Shown: positions 8,884-18,006, counted from the stretch's first letter. The stretch is DNA of 64,000 nt from Planctomyces sp. SH-PL62 (GCA_945893045.1 CAMDEA010000012.1:16642-80641); one strand, 5' to 3'. Numbers and translations are program-made. The notes: generated by a model not told the origin, from the sequence alone.

Positions 8884-9527
8884 CGCCTCCGATTCTCGAT
8901 GGAAGAAACGGTCACACCACCGGTGAAGCCGCGCACGGCCAACCGGATCTGACGGTCGCGGGTGTCGATCACCGCCAATTCGAAATCCATCGCCGAGCCG
9001 TCCGGTTGAAACGTCATTGGAGCGCTCCAGCCAACCTGAGCCAACTCATAAGCGTTGGACAACCCTGCCACCATCGCTGGCGGCAAACGCTCGACCGTCA
9101 GCGGCACTCCGTTGATATCACTGACGAACTGAATCCCCTTGGGCAGCTCGCCGAACGCCGGCCCCGCCGTTGAATTGGCGGCCGCGTTGTTCGCCGCTAC
9201 CGAACCGCTTCCGCCGGATGTCGGCGAGTTCGATTCCTGCGGTAGCCAGAGATAATGGCGGCCACCCGGCTCAAAGCGAAACTGCCAGGCGGCACTGGAA
9301 TCGAGCGCCTTGAGCCTCACGGTCGCGATCTGCGAACGAGCCCGTTCGGCCGCTTCTTTCAACGGTTGATCGGCCATCATCCGCATCAACGGCGGTAAGA
9401 CCAACCCGCTGATGACCAGCAACAATGCCAGCACCAACAACAATTCGGCAAAGGTGAAGCCAGCGGGACGCGAACTCTGATCGTGCCGAGCACGCTGCGC
9501 CCACGGCTGTTCGCGTTTGCTCATCAT
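8880..9527 (-). CDS. GspH-like pseudopilin
   Basis: It carries the prepilin motif 'AGFTFAELLLVLALLLVISG' and then a domain like GspH/FimT ('AERARSQIATVRLKALDSSA', 'FRFEPGGRHYLWLP'). FimT/GspH proteins are minor pseudopilins that join the major GspG pilus to the tip. I chose ATG 9527, 9 nt after the GspG-like stop; a TTG at 9551 would overlap that gene and has no better ribosome site. ATG 9524 is also possible. Confidence 0.78.
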   Translation of the reverse strand: MMSKREQPWAQRARHDQSSRPAGFTFAELLLVLALLLVISGLVLPPLMRMMADQPLKEAAERARSQIATVRLKALDSSAAWQFRFEPGGRHYLWLPQESNSPTSGGSGSVAANNAAANSTAGPAFGELPKGIQFVSDINGVPLTVERLPPAMVAGLSNAYELAQVGWSAPMTFQPDGSAMDFELAVIDTRDRQIRLAVRGFTGGVTVSSIENRRR

Positions 9528-9535
9528 GCGTGCCA

Positions 9536-10003
9536 CTAATTCTGCGACCAATTGTTGACGTCATCGGCGGTGTCGTCTTGATGGTCCGGTCCAGCCGACC
9601 AAATCGCCGGCTTGCCGGTCGTCGATTGACGATTGCCCGAGGCCGGGTACTCGTATCGCAATGGCTGCTTCCAGGCGTCCAGCGGAATCCGCTCCAGGTA
9701 CGGCGCTCGCGGCGTCGCGGACTCGGCGGTTTGTTCCGGGCTCATCAGCGTCTGGATGACCGAGTCACCGTTGCCTTGGGGAAACAGGCCGTCGTGATCG
9801 ACCGCATAAATTTTCACCGCTTCCTCAAAGCCTTTGATACTGATGGCGGTCGCTTTGACATTCGCTTTATCCTGTGTGCCGAGCAGGTTTGGCACCACCA
9901 TCGCCGCGATCACACCCAGAATCGCGAGCACTAACAAGACTTCAATCAACGTGAACCCGGAACGGGTGAAACGGCGGCGGACGGGACGGCGAGCGGCGTG
10001 CAT
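9536..10003 (-). CDS. GspG-like major pseudopilin
   Basis: The prepilin motif 'SGFTLIEVLLVLAILGVIAA' is followed by the GspG domain: 'NLLGTQDKANVKA', 'YAVDHDGLFPQ', and 'PLDAWKQPLRYEYP', the calcium-binding-loop region of GspG. Length 155 aa matches the family. It is first in a four-gene operon (G-H-I-J order, all on the minus strand). An 'aagga' site lies about 9 nt before ATG 10003. GspG polymerises into the periplasmic pseudopilus after cleavage by a prepilin peptidase, which must be encoded elsewhere. Confidence 0.88.
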   Translation of the reverse strand: MHAARRPVRRRFTRSGFTLIEVLLVLAILGVIAAMVVPNLLGTQDKANVKATAISIKGFEEAVKIYAVDHDGLFPQGNGDSVIQTLMSPEQTAESATPRAPYLERIPLDAWKQPLRYEYPASGNRQSTTGKPAIWSAGPDHQDDTADDVNNWSQN

Positions 10004-10178
10004 GACAGGGTTCCTTAAGGCGGGACTTCGAGGTCACAGGAGGCTGGTCAACAGAACCCGGCGGCAGCGGCACGGGTTTCATAATTGGGCATCAGCGTAC
10101 TCAAACACCGGACCGCTGAATACGGCCCACTCCAATTTTTGACAGTCACGTTTTCCGCTCTTCGACCGCCGCGGGAAA

Positions 10179-10604
10179 TCACAAATCGCGAGTTTGCAGA
10201 AAGAGCGCTTTCTTCTCGCCCGGCAGCGTGAAATCGAAACCGCAGCGCTGGAAGAATTCGTCATTCGAGGTGATCGCCATGACTTCCAGCACCTTTCGCT
10301 CGTGAGCACGTTCGACGCATTGCTGAACCAAACGCCGTCCGACACCGCCGCCGCGAAATTCCGGAGACACCGCCAGGCTGCGAATCTCGCTCATCTTCGG
10401 AGAATAAATCTCCAGCGCCGCGAAGCCGACGATACAGCCAGCCGACTCGGCGACGAAGCCGTGCTCGACCAAATCTTTCAATTCCTCGGCAGTGCGCGGC
10501 AGCAGTTTCCCAGCCGCGACAAACGGCTCGATGAACGTCGCGATCGCCGAGAGATCGCTGGACTGGACGGGACGAATCGTGACTGAAGCACTCGCGTTCG
10601 ACAT
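10179..10604 (-). CDS. GNAT N-acetyltransferase, N-acetylglutamate-synthase-like
   Basis: A single GNAT domain of 141 aa. The acetyl-CoA binding loop is 'SPEFRGGGVGRRLVQQC'. 'LLPRTAEELKDLVEHGFVAE' and 'SLAVSPEFRG' resemble the short ArgA-type N-acetylglutamate synthases. That family acetylates the alpha-amino group of glutamate as the first step of arginine synthesis. No arginine gene is adjacent, so another amine substrate is possible. It stands alone between the pseudopilin operon and repeat-rich DNA. Confidence 0.72.
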   Translation of the reverse strand: MSNASASVTIRPVQSSDLSAIATFIEPFVAAGKLLPRTAEELKDLVEHGFVAESAGCIVGFAALEIYSPKMSEIRSLAVSPEFRGGGVGRRLVQQCVERAHERKVLEVMAITSNDEFFQRCGFDFTLPGEKKALFLQTRDL

Positions 10605-10670
10605 AGATCTCTCACCGCTGGAGTTCGTGACAGCGGGACTATAGCCGGCGCGGCCACGCGCTAGACAGGC

Positions 10671-10786
10671 GAGCGGGGCGGCGTCAGCCCCCCGGTACTC
10701 ACTTTGACAGATGTGATGATGAGCCGGAACGCGCTAGCGTCCGGTTTGTGGATTCATCGAGAACCGGACGCTAGCGCGTTCCGGCT
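10671..10786. repeat. Family F half-element and family E palindrome
   Basis: Bases 10671-10695 match one arm of the F element at 24386-24465 ('gagcggggcggcgtcagccc' onward), without its partner arm. Directly after it, the E palindrome has 25-nt arms 10722-10746 and 10762-10786 ('agccggaacgcgctagcgtc' onward and its inverse). The right E arm contains the TAG stop codon of the DHPS-like gene (10771-10773). Confidence 0.9.
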
Positions 10787-12168
10787 GATTCCTGGCCGCG
10801 CCGCCGGTCGTGAGCACTCACTTCGGGGATCGTCAAGAACCCCCACTGCAAAGCCTCGTCCTGCCGGTACTGCTTGCCCAGCGTCAGTGCCGTCGTCGCT
10901 TTCGCCAATTCGTAACCAAGATAAAAGGAGTGCGCCGAGTCGATCGGCGTCGTGCGTGTGATCTCGTTAAACAACTCGAACGGATCGGTCCCGTGCCAGT
11001 GCCCGTCGCGGTTGATTAAGTGCAGTTCACCACGCTCGACGAAGACGCGGAAGTTCGCATCGCGGATTTGTTCGGCCAGCCGACGCAGTCCCACTTCGCC
11101 CAATTCGTGGACCTTCACATCGCGCAGCATCACCAGTTGCGAGTTCACATGCTTCGGCAGTACGTGATTCGTCACCGCGTGCCGCATCAACCGCCGCGCA
11201 AGATCAAACTCCTTAACCGCCGATCGGCACCAGCCGACGACCTCAGTCGTCAACACGCTGCGAATACCGAGTTCCTGACAGATCGCCGCGAACAAGAAAT
11301 TCAGACCAGCGCTATCGACTTCCGACAACTCCGTCAGATTGCCGATGCCCATCATCATTTCCGCTGCGGGCCAACGACGACGAGCCTCGAAGTACCGAGC
11401 CAATGAGGCCGCGAATCCGAATCCGATGGGTTCCAGAATCGGATCGATGCGAAACTTTCGGCCAGCGGCAGCAAGCAGTGCGGTCGTTCTGACCAACGAC
11501 TCGCCGTCCTGTGGTTGATCGGGAATAACGACCAACTCGGCGTCGCAAGCGGCCAGCCAGTCGGCGTTCGTGCTGTTGCAACTCAACACCAATTCGGCAC
11601 CTGCCGCGACCGACTGTTCAACTTCACGCCGGTCAAAGCTGTCGATCGAGACGCGAAAGCCCTCGGCCCGCAGCATTCGCGTGGCCGCTCCGACTTGGGG
11701 CCAGAAATCGTCGGGGATGCAGCCGAGGTCGATAATGTCCGCGCCGTCTCGGCGATATTTCTCAGCTTGCGCGAGCAACTCCTGGTGACTCAATCGCGGA
11801 GCGTGATTGATCTCGGCCAGAATCTCGACGTCGTACCGGCTGAGGTCCGGCGGCGACTTCGCTTGGCCGCCGAAGTATTCCGGAAGATCAAACATGTCCT
11901 TCGGGCCTCGCTCAAACGGAGTGCCGAACTTCTGAGCCAGGGATTCCAAATCACCGCCGCACCAACCCGGCAATAACACGCGATCGACCCCTGACGGCGG
12001 TTCGAGCTTTCTGGCGACGAAATCCACAGACATCAACGCCGCCACGCTGATTCCTAATACCGCGACGTCGTAATCAAAGCCCATCTTCGGAGCGAGCGTT
12101 ACCAGCAACTCGCGCAACGACGCTTCAGCCAGTCGTCCCGTCACGAACAAGATGCGTTCCGCTGGCAT
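10771..12168 (-). CDS. Dihydropteroate synthase-like pterin-binding protein (DUF6513 type)
   Basis: About 465 aa from ATG 12168, which lies 11 nt after the SDR stop. The first 110 residues ('AERILFVTGRLAEASLREL') match the N-terminal domain I associate with DUF6513. The rest is a TIM-barrel pterin-binding domain with DHPS-like strands ('EILAEINHAPRLSHQELL', 'YRRDGADIIDLGC', 'VSIDSFDRREVEQSV', 'MMMGIGNLTELSEVDSAGLN'). Relatives occur in methanogens, methylotrophs and planctomycetes and are linked to tetrahydromethanopterin biosynthesis; that link is established context, and the role here is inference. The last codons and the stop come from the family E repeat. Confidence 0.78.
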   Translation of the reverse strand: MPAERILFVTGRLAEASLRELLVTLAPKMGFDYDVAVLGISVAALMSVDFVARKLEPPSGVDRVLLPGWCGGDLESLAQKFGTPFERGPKDMFDLPEYFGGQAKSPPDLSRYDVEILAEINHAPRLSHQELLAQAEKYRRDGADIIDLGCIPDDFWPQVGAATRMLRAEGFRVSIDSFDRREVEQSVAAGAELVLSCNSTNADWLAACDAELVVIPDQPQDGESLVRTTALLAAAGRKFRIDPILEPIGFGFAASLARYFEARRRWPAAEMMMGIGNLTELSEVDSAGLNFLFAAICQELGIRSVLTTEVVGWCRSAVKEFDLARRLMRHAVTNHVLPKHVNSQLVMLRDVKVHELGEVGLRRLAEQIRDANFRVFVERGELHLINRDGHWHGTDPFELFNEITRTTPIDSAHSFYLGYELAKATTALTLGKQYRQDEALQWGFLTIPEVSAHDRRRGQESAGTR

Positions 12169-12179
12169 GATGGTTCCGA

Positions 12180-12950
12180 TCAACGCTGCGCACCGCCGTT
12201 GACGTAGATCACTTGGCCGGTGAGATAACTCGCCTCGCGGCTCGCCAAGAAACGCGCGACGGACGCGACATCTTCTGGCGTCCCCCAACGTTTCAGTGGT
12301 GTCTCGCGCAAAACGCGCTGCTGCCAGACATCGTTCGCCCCATCACCCCACTTTGTGCGAATCCAACCCGGAGCGATGCAGTTGACGCGCACACTCGGTG
12401 CGAGACTGACCGCCAACGAGCGGGTGAATCCCATGATCGCACTCTTCGCCGCCGCGAAGAGTTCTCCGCTGTCCCCTTCCATGCCACGCTCGGCTTGATC
12501 CCAGCCGATGTTGAGAATCACACCACCTCCGGCCGCGACCATGCGCTGACCGACCAAGCGACTGAGCAGCAGCGCGCTGCGGACATCGACTTCGTACAGT
12601 CGCTGCAGCTTGTCGGAAAATCCGAGCTTCGCCGCGTCACCGGTCAGCAAATCGGCACCCGCGTTGTTCACCCAAATGTCGATGCCGCCCAACTCAGTCC
12701 AGCATCGTTCGACGAACGCCGGGAGCGAGTCTTCTTCGCCGACGTCCGTCATTACCGCGAAGACACGCGGGCCCAGCGACCGCAATTCTGCGGCGACCGA
12801 CTCTGCGGCGTCTTGGTTTCGGCGTCCGTGAATGACGACATCCGAGCCCGCTTTGACAAACTCCAAAGCGATCGCGCGACCGATGCCGGAGGTCGAGCCA
12901 GTCACCACCGCTCGCAGAACGGACAGGTTTGCAAACTCCGACAAACTCAC
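12180..12950 (-). CDS. SDR family oxidoreductase with substituted catalytic residues
   Basis: A classical short-chain dehydrogenase fold: cofactor motif 'TGSTSGIG', 'NNAG', 'VNCIAPGWIRT', and C-terminal 'GQVIYVNGG'. The 'GRR' after strand 2 suggests NADP(H). The expected Tyr of YxxxK is Phe here ('LFAAAKSA'), and the Ser after strand 5 is missing ('ILNIGWDQ'), so standard Ser-Tyr-Lys chemistry seems impossible. Start GTG 12950 is supported by AAGGAG 8 nt upstream. It is probably cotranscribed with the DHPS-like gene 11 nt downstream, which suggests a pterin-related role such as reductase-like or ligand-binding activity; this is inference. Confidence 0.85.
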   Translation of the reverse strand: MSLSEFANLSVLRAVVTGSTSGIGRAIALEFVKAGSDVVIHGRRNQDAAESVAAELRSLGPRVFAVMTDVGEEDSLPAFVERCWTELGGIDIWVNNAGADLLTGDAAKLGFSDKLQRLYEVDVRSALLLSRLVGQRMVAAGGGVILNIGWDQAERGMEGDSGELFAAAKSAIMGFTRSLAVSLAPSVRVNCIAPGWIRTKWGDGANDVWQQRVLRETPLKRWGTPEDVASVARFLASREASYLTGQVIYVNGGAQR

Positions 12951-12967
12951 GAGAAAAACTCCTTAAA

Positions 12968-13019
12968 GTAGACGAGTCACTCCGTGACTCGAATTCGAGT
13001 CACGGAGTGACTCGTCTAC
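12968..13019. repeat. Family K perfect 52-nt palindrome
   Basis: It reads 'gtagacgagtcactccgtga' onward and is identical to its own inverse complement over all 52 bases (24-nt arms around 'aatt'). It sits immediately upstream of the SDR ribosome-binding site, in the 12951-13431 gap. The rest of that gap is probably the promoter and leader region of the ArsR gene; I see no other supported feature in it. Confidence 0.95.
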
Positions 13020-13431
13020 AAGGACTTCAGCGATTTTAGATCGTTGACGCCCCTGGGGGTGCCGTGCATAATCCCGCCCGTTCCGAATTGGTTTTCGCGG
13101 TGAATTTGCACGTCTCAATGTCGCTGACTCATTTCTGTGGCGGTTCCGCCAGTTCGATTCCTATCGCATCAGAGCCGAGTTCTCTCGTCTCTAGGATTCC
13201 CATCTTCAACCATTTCCAAATCACCACAAGTCCATTTGCCAGCAACTCGGTGTCTGCCCGACCGTTCGTTTCTCAGTTCGTCGTCTTTGTTCGTCGAGCT
13301 CTCGACCAGCGCGGTTCGTGGCAAACGGGCCAAAGGAATGCCACTTGGCTGTCCATTCGCAAAATGATTTTCCGCAGCCGCCAGCGCCGGCGGTCACTGC
13401 GGACCAACCTTCAAAACGTATTGAGGATGAA

Positions 13432-13839
13432 ATGCTCGAACTAGCCGAACCTCCCGTCCGCCGTAAGCAGCCCGTTGCCGAGGGCAACCAGCTTCCCGAC
13501 CAACTCCAACACGATTTGGTCCAACTGTTCAAACTGCTCTCCGATGAGACACGCCTGCGCGTGTTGATGTATCTATACCGGGAAGACGAACTGCACGTCT
13601 CGGCGATGTGCGAACGACTGCAACAGAGTCAGCCGGCCGTCAGCCATCACTTGGCCTTGCTGCGCGAGGCAGGATTGATCGGCTGCCGACGGGACGGCAA
13701 GCACAACTTCTATTCGATCCGGCAGACGCACTTCCACCGCGTCGTCGCGCAGCTTTTTCAAAACATCGCCGACCCGACTCAACCGGAGTTCCGGTTCGAC
13801 GAGTTCATTGTGACACCGCGGCGACACACCGGAGCATGA
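13432..13839 (+). CDS. ArsR/SmtB-family winged-helix transcriptional regulator
   Basis: About 135 aa. The central winged helix-turn-helix reads 'LFKLLSDETRLRVLMYLY' then 'QSQPAVSHHLALLREAGL', then the wing 'CRRDGKHNFYSIR'. I see no CxC (ArsR) or clustered His/Asp metal site near the recognition helix apart from 'HFHRVV' at the end, so the inducer is unclear. It could be a metal-independent member. Start ATG 13432 has 'gagga' about 6 nt upstream; a longer start (TTG or GTG) would add an unconserved leader. A clear terminator follows. It stands alone, with no obvious target operon beside it except the TolC-like gene downstream. Confidence 0.88.
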   Translation: MLELAEPPVRRKQPVAEGNQLPDQLQHDLVQLFKLLSDETRLRVLMYLYREDELHVSAMCERLQQSQPAVSHHLALLREAGLIGCRRDGKHNFYSIRQTHFHRVVAQLFQNIADPTQPEFRFDEFIVTPRRHTGA

Positions 13840-13860
13840 CCATTCGCAGCCAGCGATCAC

Positions 13861-13897
13861 AGCGGAGCCGAGCAACAAGCCGGCTCCGCTTTTTTTG
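13861..13897 (+). terminator. Rho-independent terminator of the ArsR-type gene
   Basis: A hairpin with a perfect stem GCGGAGCCG / CGGCTCCGC and a 9-10-nt loop is followed by a run of seven T. It starts 22 nt after the ArsR stop codon. Confidence 0.9.
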
Positions 13898-13923
13898 TTT
13901 CATCACGTCGGCCGACGGCATAC

Positions 13924-14014
13924 TAACCCGAAGCGTCAGCGAGGGCGGACGCCCAGCGACGTGATTTGCGGCGACGCGTTCTGGAGCGTCCGCCCTCGCT
14001 GACGCTTCGGGTTA
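13924..14014. repeat. Family C palindromic repeat
   Basis: Arms 13924-13952 and 13986-14014 are 29-nt perfect inverse complements ('taacccgaagcgtcagcgag' onward), with a 33-nt loop. Third C copy in the window. The rest of the 13840-14200 gap holds the ArsR terminator and, presumably, the promoter of the TolC-like gene. Confidence 0.92.
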
Positions 14015-14200
14015 GTTTGAACCGCGCTATGTTTCAACGCCCTGCGAGCCGCAACTTCTGCCGGTCGGGCTTAGTGGAGAGGTCATTCACGCTCGCAGAA
14101 TCGGCACATCCAGAAACTCTTGCCAAAGCTGTAGCGATCGCAACGCCGATACTGGATGTAACGATTCGGCCGATCATTGACCGTCTGGAAGGGCGTTTTC

Positions 14201-16657
14201 ATGCCACTGCGAACGATTTGGCGACCGTGTAAGTGGGCCAGTGTGATTCTGAGCGGAGGCTTGCTCGTCGGCTGCTCCACTTCAGAAAAGAAGCTGAGCT
14301 ATGTCGGCGATGCTGACCTGGAGCACTACAAAGATGTGGTGACCTCCATTGACTACCCGGCGGTTAATGAAGAGACCCCGGACGAAGTCAGCTTCTCCGA
14401 TGAACCGCGCCGCATTCGCAAGCCGCGCAAGGACGAAGTCTGGAATCTCGGTTTGGAAGAGGCCGTGCATACCGCGCTCGCCAACAACGAAGTCATCCGG
14501 GACAACGGCCAGTTCCTGTCAACATCCAACCGCTTGCTGACGAATCCGGACTTCGTGCAGTCGGTCTATGATCCGGCACTGCAAGACACCAGCACCCTCT
14601 TCGGCCAGAACGGCGTCGAAGCGGCGCTCTCGGAATTCGACGCACAGTTCACGACCAACTTTTTGTTTGGCCGCAGCAAGAACATCTCGGAAACCAACAG
14701 CTTCAATAACATTCAAGCAGGCGACACGCAGGAGACCGCCGCGGGTGACTTTCGTACGAGCTTGTCAAAGATCTTCGCCAACGGAGCACAGGCTTCGGTG
14801 CAGCACAATGTGCTCTATCAGGCATTCAACACCGGAGACTCAGGCGGGGCCGGTGGTACTCGGCTCTTCCAGTCGTATTTCACGAACAATGCCAGTGCCA
14901 CACAAAACTCCGGAATTCCCGGTGTGCAGTTTGACTATCGACAGCCGTTGTGGGCGGGCGGAGGGACTCGTTTCACGCGCATCGCCGGGCCAATCACCCG
15001 CCGGCCAAACTTGCAGGCCGTTCCGCAGGTCAACCAAGGCGTCGTGATCTCACGCATCCGCACCGACATCGCCATTGCCGACTTCGAGCAAGCGACTCAG
15101 AACCTGGTCAAAGACGTGGAAGACGTCTACTGGGAGTTGTATCTCGCGTATCGCCGCTACGACGCCGAACTCACGGCCCGCAACAGCTCGTTGCACACCT
15201 GGCGTGAAGTCAAAGTCAAATTCGACCAAGGTCTGCCGGATAGCAACGCGGCGGATGAAGCCCAAGCTCGCGATAGTTACTTCGAAGTGCGTGCCCGTTC
15301 CGAGGAAGCGCTGTCGAATTTGTACAACTCGGAAGGCCGCTTCCGCCGATTGCTCGGTTTGCCGGTCAACGACGGTCGCGTCATTCGCCCTGCCGATGAA
15401 CCGACCACGGCGGAATTCTTGCCGGACTGGCGCACCAGTTTGGTCGAGGCGCTCACACGCCGTGTGGAACTCCGCAAACAAAAGTGGAACATTAAGAGCT
15501 TGGAGTATCAGGTCGAAGCGGCTGAAAGTTTGACGAAACCACGGCTGGATTTGGTGACTCGCGCTGCCGCGAACGGCTTCGGCGATCAACTGTTTGGCTC
15601 TGCCGATCACGCACCGTCGGTCGCCGGGGCCAACGGCCGGTCCCGCAGCTTCTATGACAATCTGCTTGAGGGGAACCAAACCGGCTACGGCGTCGGTTTT
15701 GAATTCAGCATGCCGATCGGTTTCCGAGCAGCCCACGCACAGGTTCGGAACCTCGAATTGAGACTCTGCAAGGCGAGAGCCGCGCTCGGTGCTCAAGAGT
15801 TGGAAATCAGTCACGAGTTAGCTCAGGCCTTCCGTCAGTTGGATGCGGCGTTCCAAACCGCTCAGACCAACTTCAATCGCCGCCGTGCGGCCGAGCGTCG
15901 TCTGCAAGCCTACGAAGCTCAGTACCGTGCAGGCACCCAAAAAGCGACCGTCGATCTCTTGCTCCGTTCGCAGATCAGCCTCGCTCAGGCCGAGACCGCC
16001 TACTATCAAAGCGTCGTCGGCTACAACCGAGCGATCACCGAAATGAAGTATCGCAAAGGGACGCTGCTGGAAGATGACAACGTCTATCTCGGCGAGAGCT
16101 TGTCGCATCCCGAAGCCTACGTTCAAGCCTTGCGACACGCCTGGGCTCGCAGCCATGGACGTGATGCAGATCACCTCCACACCAAACCGGAAGAATTCGT
16201 CACTGATCAGTCTGATCCGGTCGAACTCGGCTCAGCGACCTATTCCGGGCCGGCGGATTCCGCAGCTCCAACACCACCGGAACCGGTCCCGGCTGGTGAG
16301 CTTCCCGCGACTCCTCTGAAGCCGCTGCCCGAACCAGCCGCACCGGTTCCGGCAGAGAAAAAAGAATTGCCCGGTTCCGCCGAGGCGGCCTTCTTCGATG
16401 AGCCTTCCGAAGTCGAACCGGCATCGCTGGAGATGATGGACGAGCCAGACTCAGACGAATTGATTCAGCAGACGGACTTTCAACCGCCAGCCGCGATGAA
16501 TCGTCCGCGCCCACAGAACCTGCCGTCAGACAGCGAATTCCAACCTCCCGTTCGCGGTGCTCAGTCCCCCGCCATCAAGCAGTTGGAGGACGACGATGAC
16601 GACGAAATGGACGAGGAAGCGGAAGAAGAGTCGCTGAGTCTGCCTCGACGACGCTGA
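14201..16657 (+). CDS. TolC-family outer membrane efflux lipoprotein
   Basis: The start ATG 14201 (GGAAGGG 8 nt upstream) gives a lipoprotein signal 'SVILSGGLLVGC'. Two long helical outer-membrane efflux domains follow, with typical heptad-rich stretches 'DIAIADFEQATQNLVKDVED' and 'YRAGTQKATVDLLLRSQISL', as in TolC. TolC-like proteins form trimeric channels spanning periplasm and outer membrane and work with inner-membrane pumps; no pump or adaptor gene is adjacent. At about 818 aa it is much longer than usual (420-500): there is an extra N-terminal 100 residues and a C-terminal 190-residue acidic, Pro-rich tail ending in 'EDDDDDEMDEEAEEE'. Confidence 0.85.
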   Translation: MPLRTIWRPCKWASVILSGGLLVGCSTSEKKLSYVGDADLEHYKDVVTSIDYPAVNEETPDEVSFSDEPRRIRKPRKDEVWNLGLEEAVHTALANNEVIRDNGQFLSTSNRLLTNPDFVQSVYDPALQDTSTLFGQNGVEAALSEFDAQFTTNFLFGRSKNISETNSFNNIQAGDTQETAAGDFRTSLSKIFANGAQASVQHNVLYQAFNTGDSGGAGGTRLFQSYFTNNASATQNSGIPGVQFDYRQPLWAGGGTRFTRIAGPITRRPNLQAVPQVNQGVVISRIRTDIAIADFEQATQNLVKDVEDVYWELYLAYRRYDAELTARNSSLHTWREVKVKFDQGLPDSNAADEAQARDSYFEVRARSEEALSNLYNSEGRFRRLLGLPVNDGRVIRPADEPTTAEFLPDWRTSLVEALTRRVELRKQKWNIKSLEYQVEAAESLTKPRLDLVTRAAANGFGDQLFGSADHAPSVAGANGRSRSFYDNLLEGNQTGYGVGFEFSMPIGFRAAHAQVRNLELRLCKARAALGAQELEISHELAQAFRQLDAAFQTAQTNFNRRRAAERRLQAYEAQYRAGTQKATVDLLLRSQISLAQAETAYYQSVVGYNRAITEMKYRKGTLLEDDNVYLGESLSHPEAYVQALRHAWARSHGRDADHLHTKPEEFVTDQSDPVELGSATYSGPADSAAPTPPEPVPAGELPATPLKPLPEPAAPVPAEKKELPGSAEAAFFDEPSEVEPASLEMMDEPDSDELIQQTDFQPPAAMNRPRPQNLPSDSEFQPPVRGAQSPAIKQLEDDDDDEMDEEAEEESLSLPRRR

Positions 16658-16677
16658 GTCCCAGGGCTTCGCCGGCT

Positions 16678-18006
16678 TCACTTCGTCGCCGACCGCAAAT
16701 CGGCGACGACTTGAGCGGCCCCTTCAACGCGGTTGTCGGTCAACGTGATGTTCTTAGTCTCGGCTCCCACACGGATGCCGATGCGTTTGGCCGAGCCGCG
16801 CTGTTCGACGATGCGGTTCTCGATCAGTTCGATCGACTCCGTCCCGCCCTGGATGTCGATGCCGACTCCCTCATCGCCACCGCTGTTGATGATCTCGTTC
16901 CGTTCGATGCGATTGCGATGCCCGGCAAACGAGGGACCGCGTTCCGGTCGAAAGAGCACTCCCGCCACGCCGCTGTTCTTGATGACGTTGTCGCGGACGA
17001 TGTTGTCCGTGTCGCGATGCCCAATCGAAACGCTGGCCGTGCGGATGCCTTCGATCGTGTTCTTCTCGGCGAGTCCATACTTCACGCCCCAGCAGAAGAA
17101 GATGCCGATGTTGCACCGCTCGATCCGATTGCCTCGGATCAGCGGCCGCTGTGAACCGCTGCCCGGATGCAGGCCCAAGTCCGCGTTGTCGTGGCTGTGA
17201 CAATTCTCGACGACGACGTCGTGACAAATCTGCCAACTGATCCCGTCGCCGTTGTTGTTCCAAGCCTCGACGCCGCGCATCGTCATCCGCTGGCAGTCCT
17301 GCAAGAAGATGCAGCCGGAGTAATTGCCGTCGAAGTGATCGTTCTTCTCGCGATTGCCGTCGAGCGTGATGTGCTCAATAACGCAGTCGCTGATGAACTC
17401 GCCGCTGATCAGCGGGAAAAGTGTCGCCGCCGTCGGTTCGCCCATTTGCCAGACGTTCTCGCGCAGCGCCTTGTCGAGCTTGAACCGCTTCCCCGAACGA
17501 GCAATCAGCGTCCGCTTGAGCACCGTCGCACCGTTGTTGTGCGGGTTCTTCGCGCGGATCACGATCCCGTCACCGACGCGAAAACCGTTCGCGTCTTCCA
17601 GCGTGATCTCCTGATCGTACCAGTCCGAATCGACGACGATCTTCGTCTTCACGCTTGGCTCTTTAATGAGCACCGACTCCGCCCCGCTACCGACAATCCG
17701 CACCTTCGACGCCAGATAAACCGAGTTCCGCAGCCGATACGTCCCCGGCAACACCTTGACCGTTCCGCCACCGAGCCGCGCGACCGTATCGACCGCCGCT
17801 TGCAACACCTTCTCGTTCGAGCCGATCAGATCCCCCTCCTTGTTGCCGACCGAGATCGTCAACCGCTCGTCCCATTTTGGCTCGACAGCCGAATCGCCAG
17901 ACGTCGCTCGCGGAGACGTCACCTTCGGCCGACCGTCCTCCGCCAGCAAGGTCATCGTCGTGAGAACGCAAACGCCAGCACACGCGAGAAAGCTGCGACG
18001 ATTCAT
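16678..18006 (-). CDS. Exported right-handed parallel beta-helix protein
   Basis: An N-terminal 'MNRRSFLACAGVC' is a likely Tat-type signal. The 'GGGTVKVLPGTYRL' segment is the usual entry into a pectate-lyase-like beta-helix. Repeating Asn-rich turns follow ('VVENCHSHDN', 'IRGNRIERCNIGIFF', 'VRDNVIKNSGVAGVLF', 'LIENRIVEQRG', 'LTDNRVEGAA'). Such proteins bind or cleave polysaccharides outside the cytoplasm; catalytic residues cannot be assigned from sequence alone. 442 aa. It is convergent with the TolC-like gene, the two stops being 20 nt apart. Confidence 0.85.
   Translation of the reverse strand: MNRRSFLACAGVCVLTTMTLLAEDGRPKVTSPRATSGDSAVEPKWDERLTISVGNKEGDLIGSNEKVLQAAVDTVARLGGGTVKVLPGTYRLRNSVYLASKVRIVGSGAESVLIKEPSVKTKIVVDSDWYDQEITLEDANGFRVGDGIVIRAKNPHNNGATVLKRTLIARSGKRFKLDKALRENVWQMGEPTAATLFPLISGEFISDCVIEHITLDGNREKNDHFDGNYSGCIFLQDCQRMTMRGVEAWNNNGDGISWQICHDVVVENCHSHDNADLGLHPGSGSQRPLIRGNRIERCNIGIFFCWGVKYGLAEKNTIEGIRTASVSIGHRDTDNIVRDNVIKNSGVAGVLFRPERGPSFAGHRNRIERNEIINSGGDEGVGIDIQGGTESIELIENRIVEQRGSAKRIGIRVGAETKNITLTDNRVEGAAQVVADLRSATK

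Noticed and set aside
12968..13019. Operator site for the nearby ArsR-type regulator
   Set aside because: The palindrome is far longer than ArsR operators (about 12-2-12), lies 400 nt from that gene, and fits the dispersed repeat pattern better.
13064..13444. 126-aa open frame upstream of the ArsR gene
   Set aside because: Composition and lack of any domain or ribosome site argue against it; it overlaps the ArsR start.
13966..14232. 88-aa open frame before the TolC-like gene
   Set aside because: It begins inside the C palindrome and overlaps the TolC-like start; no recognisable protein.
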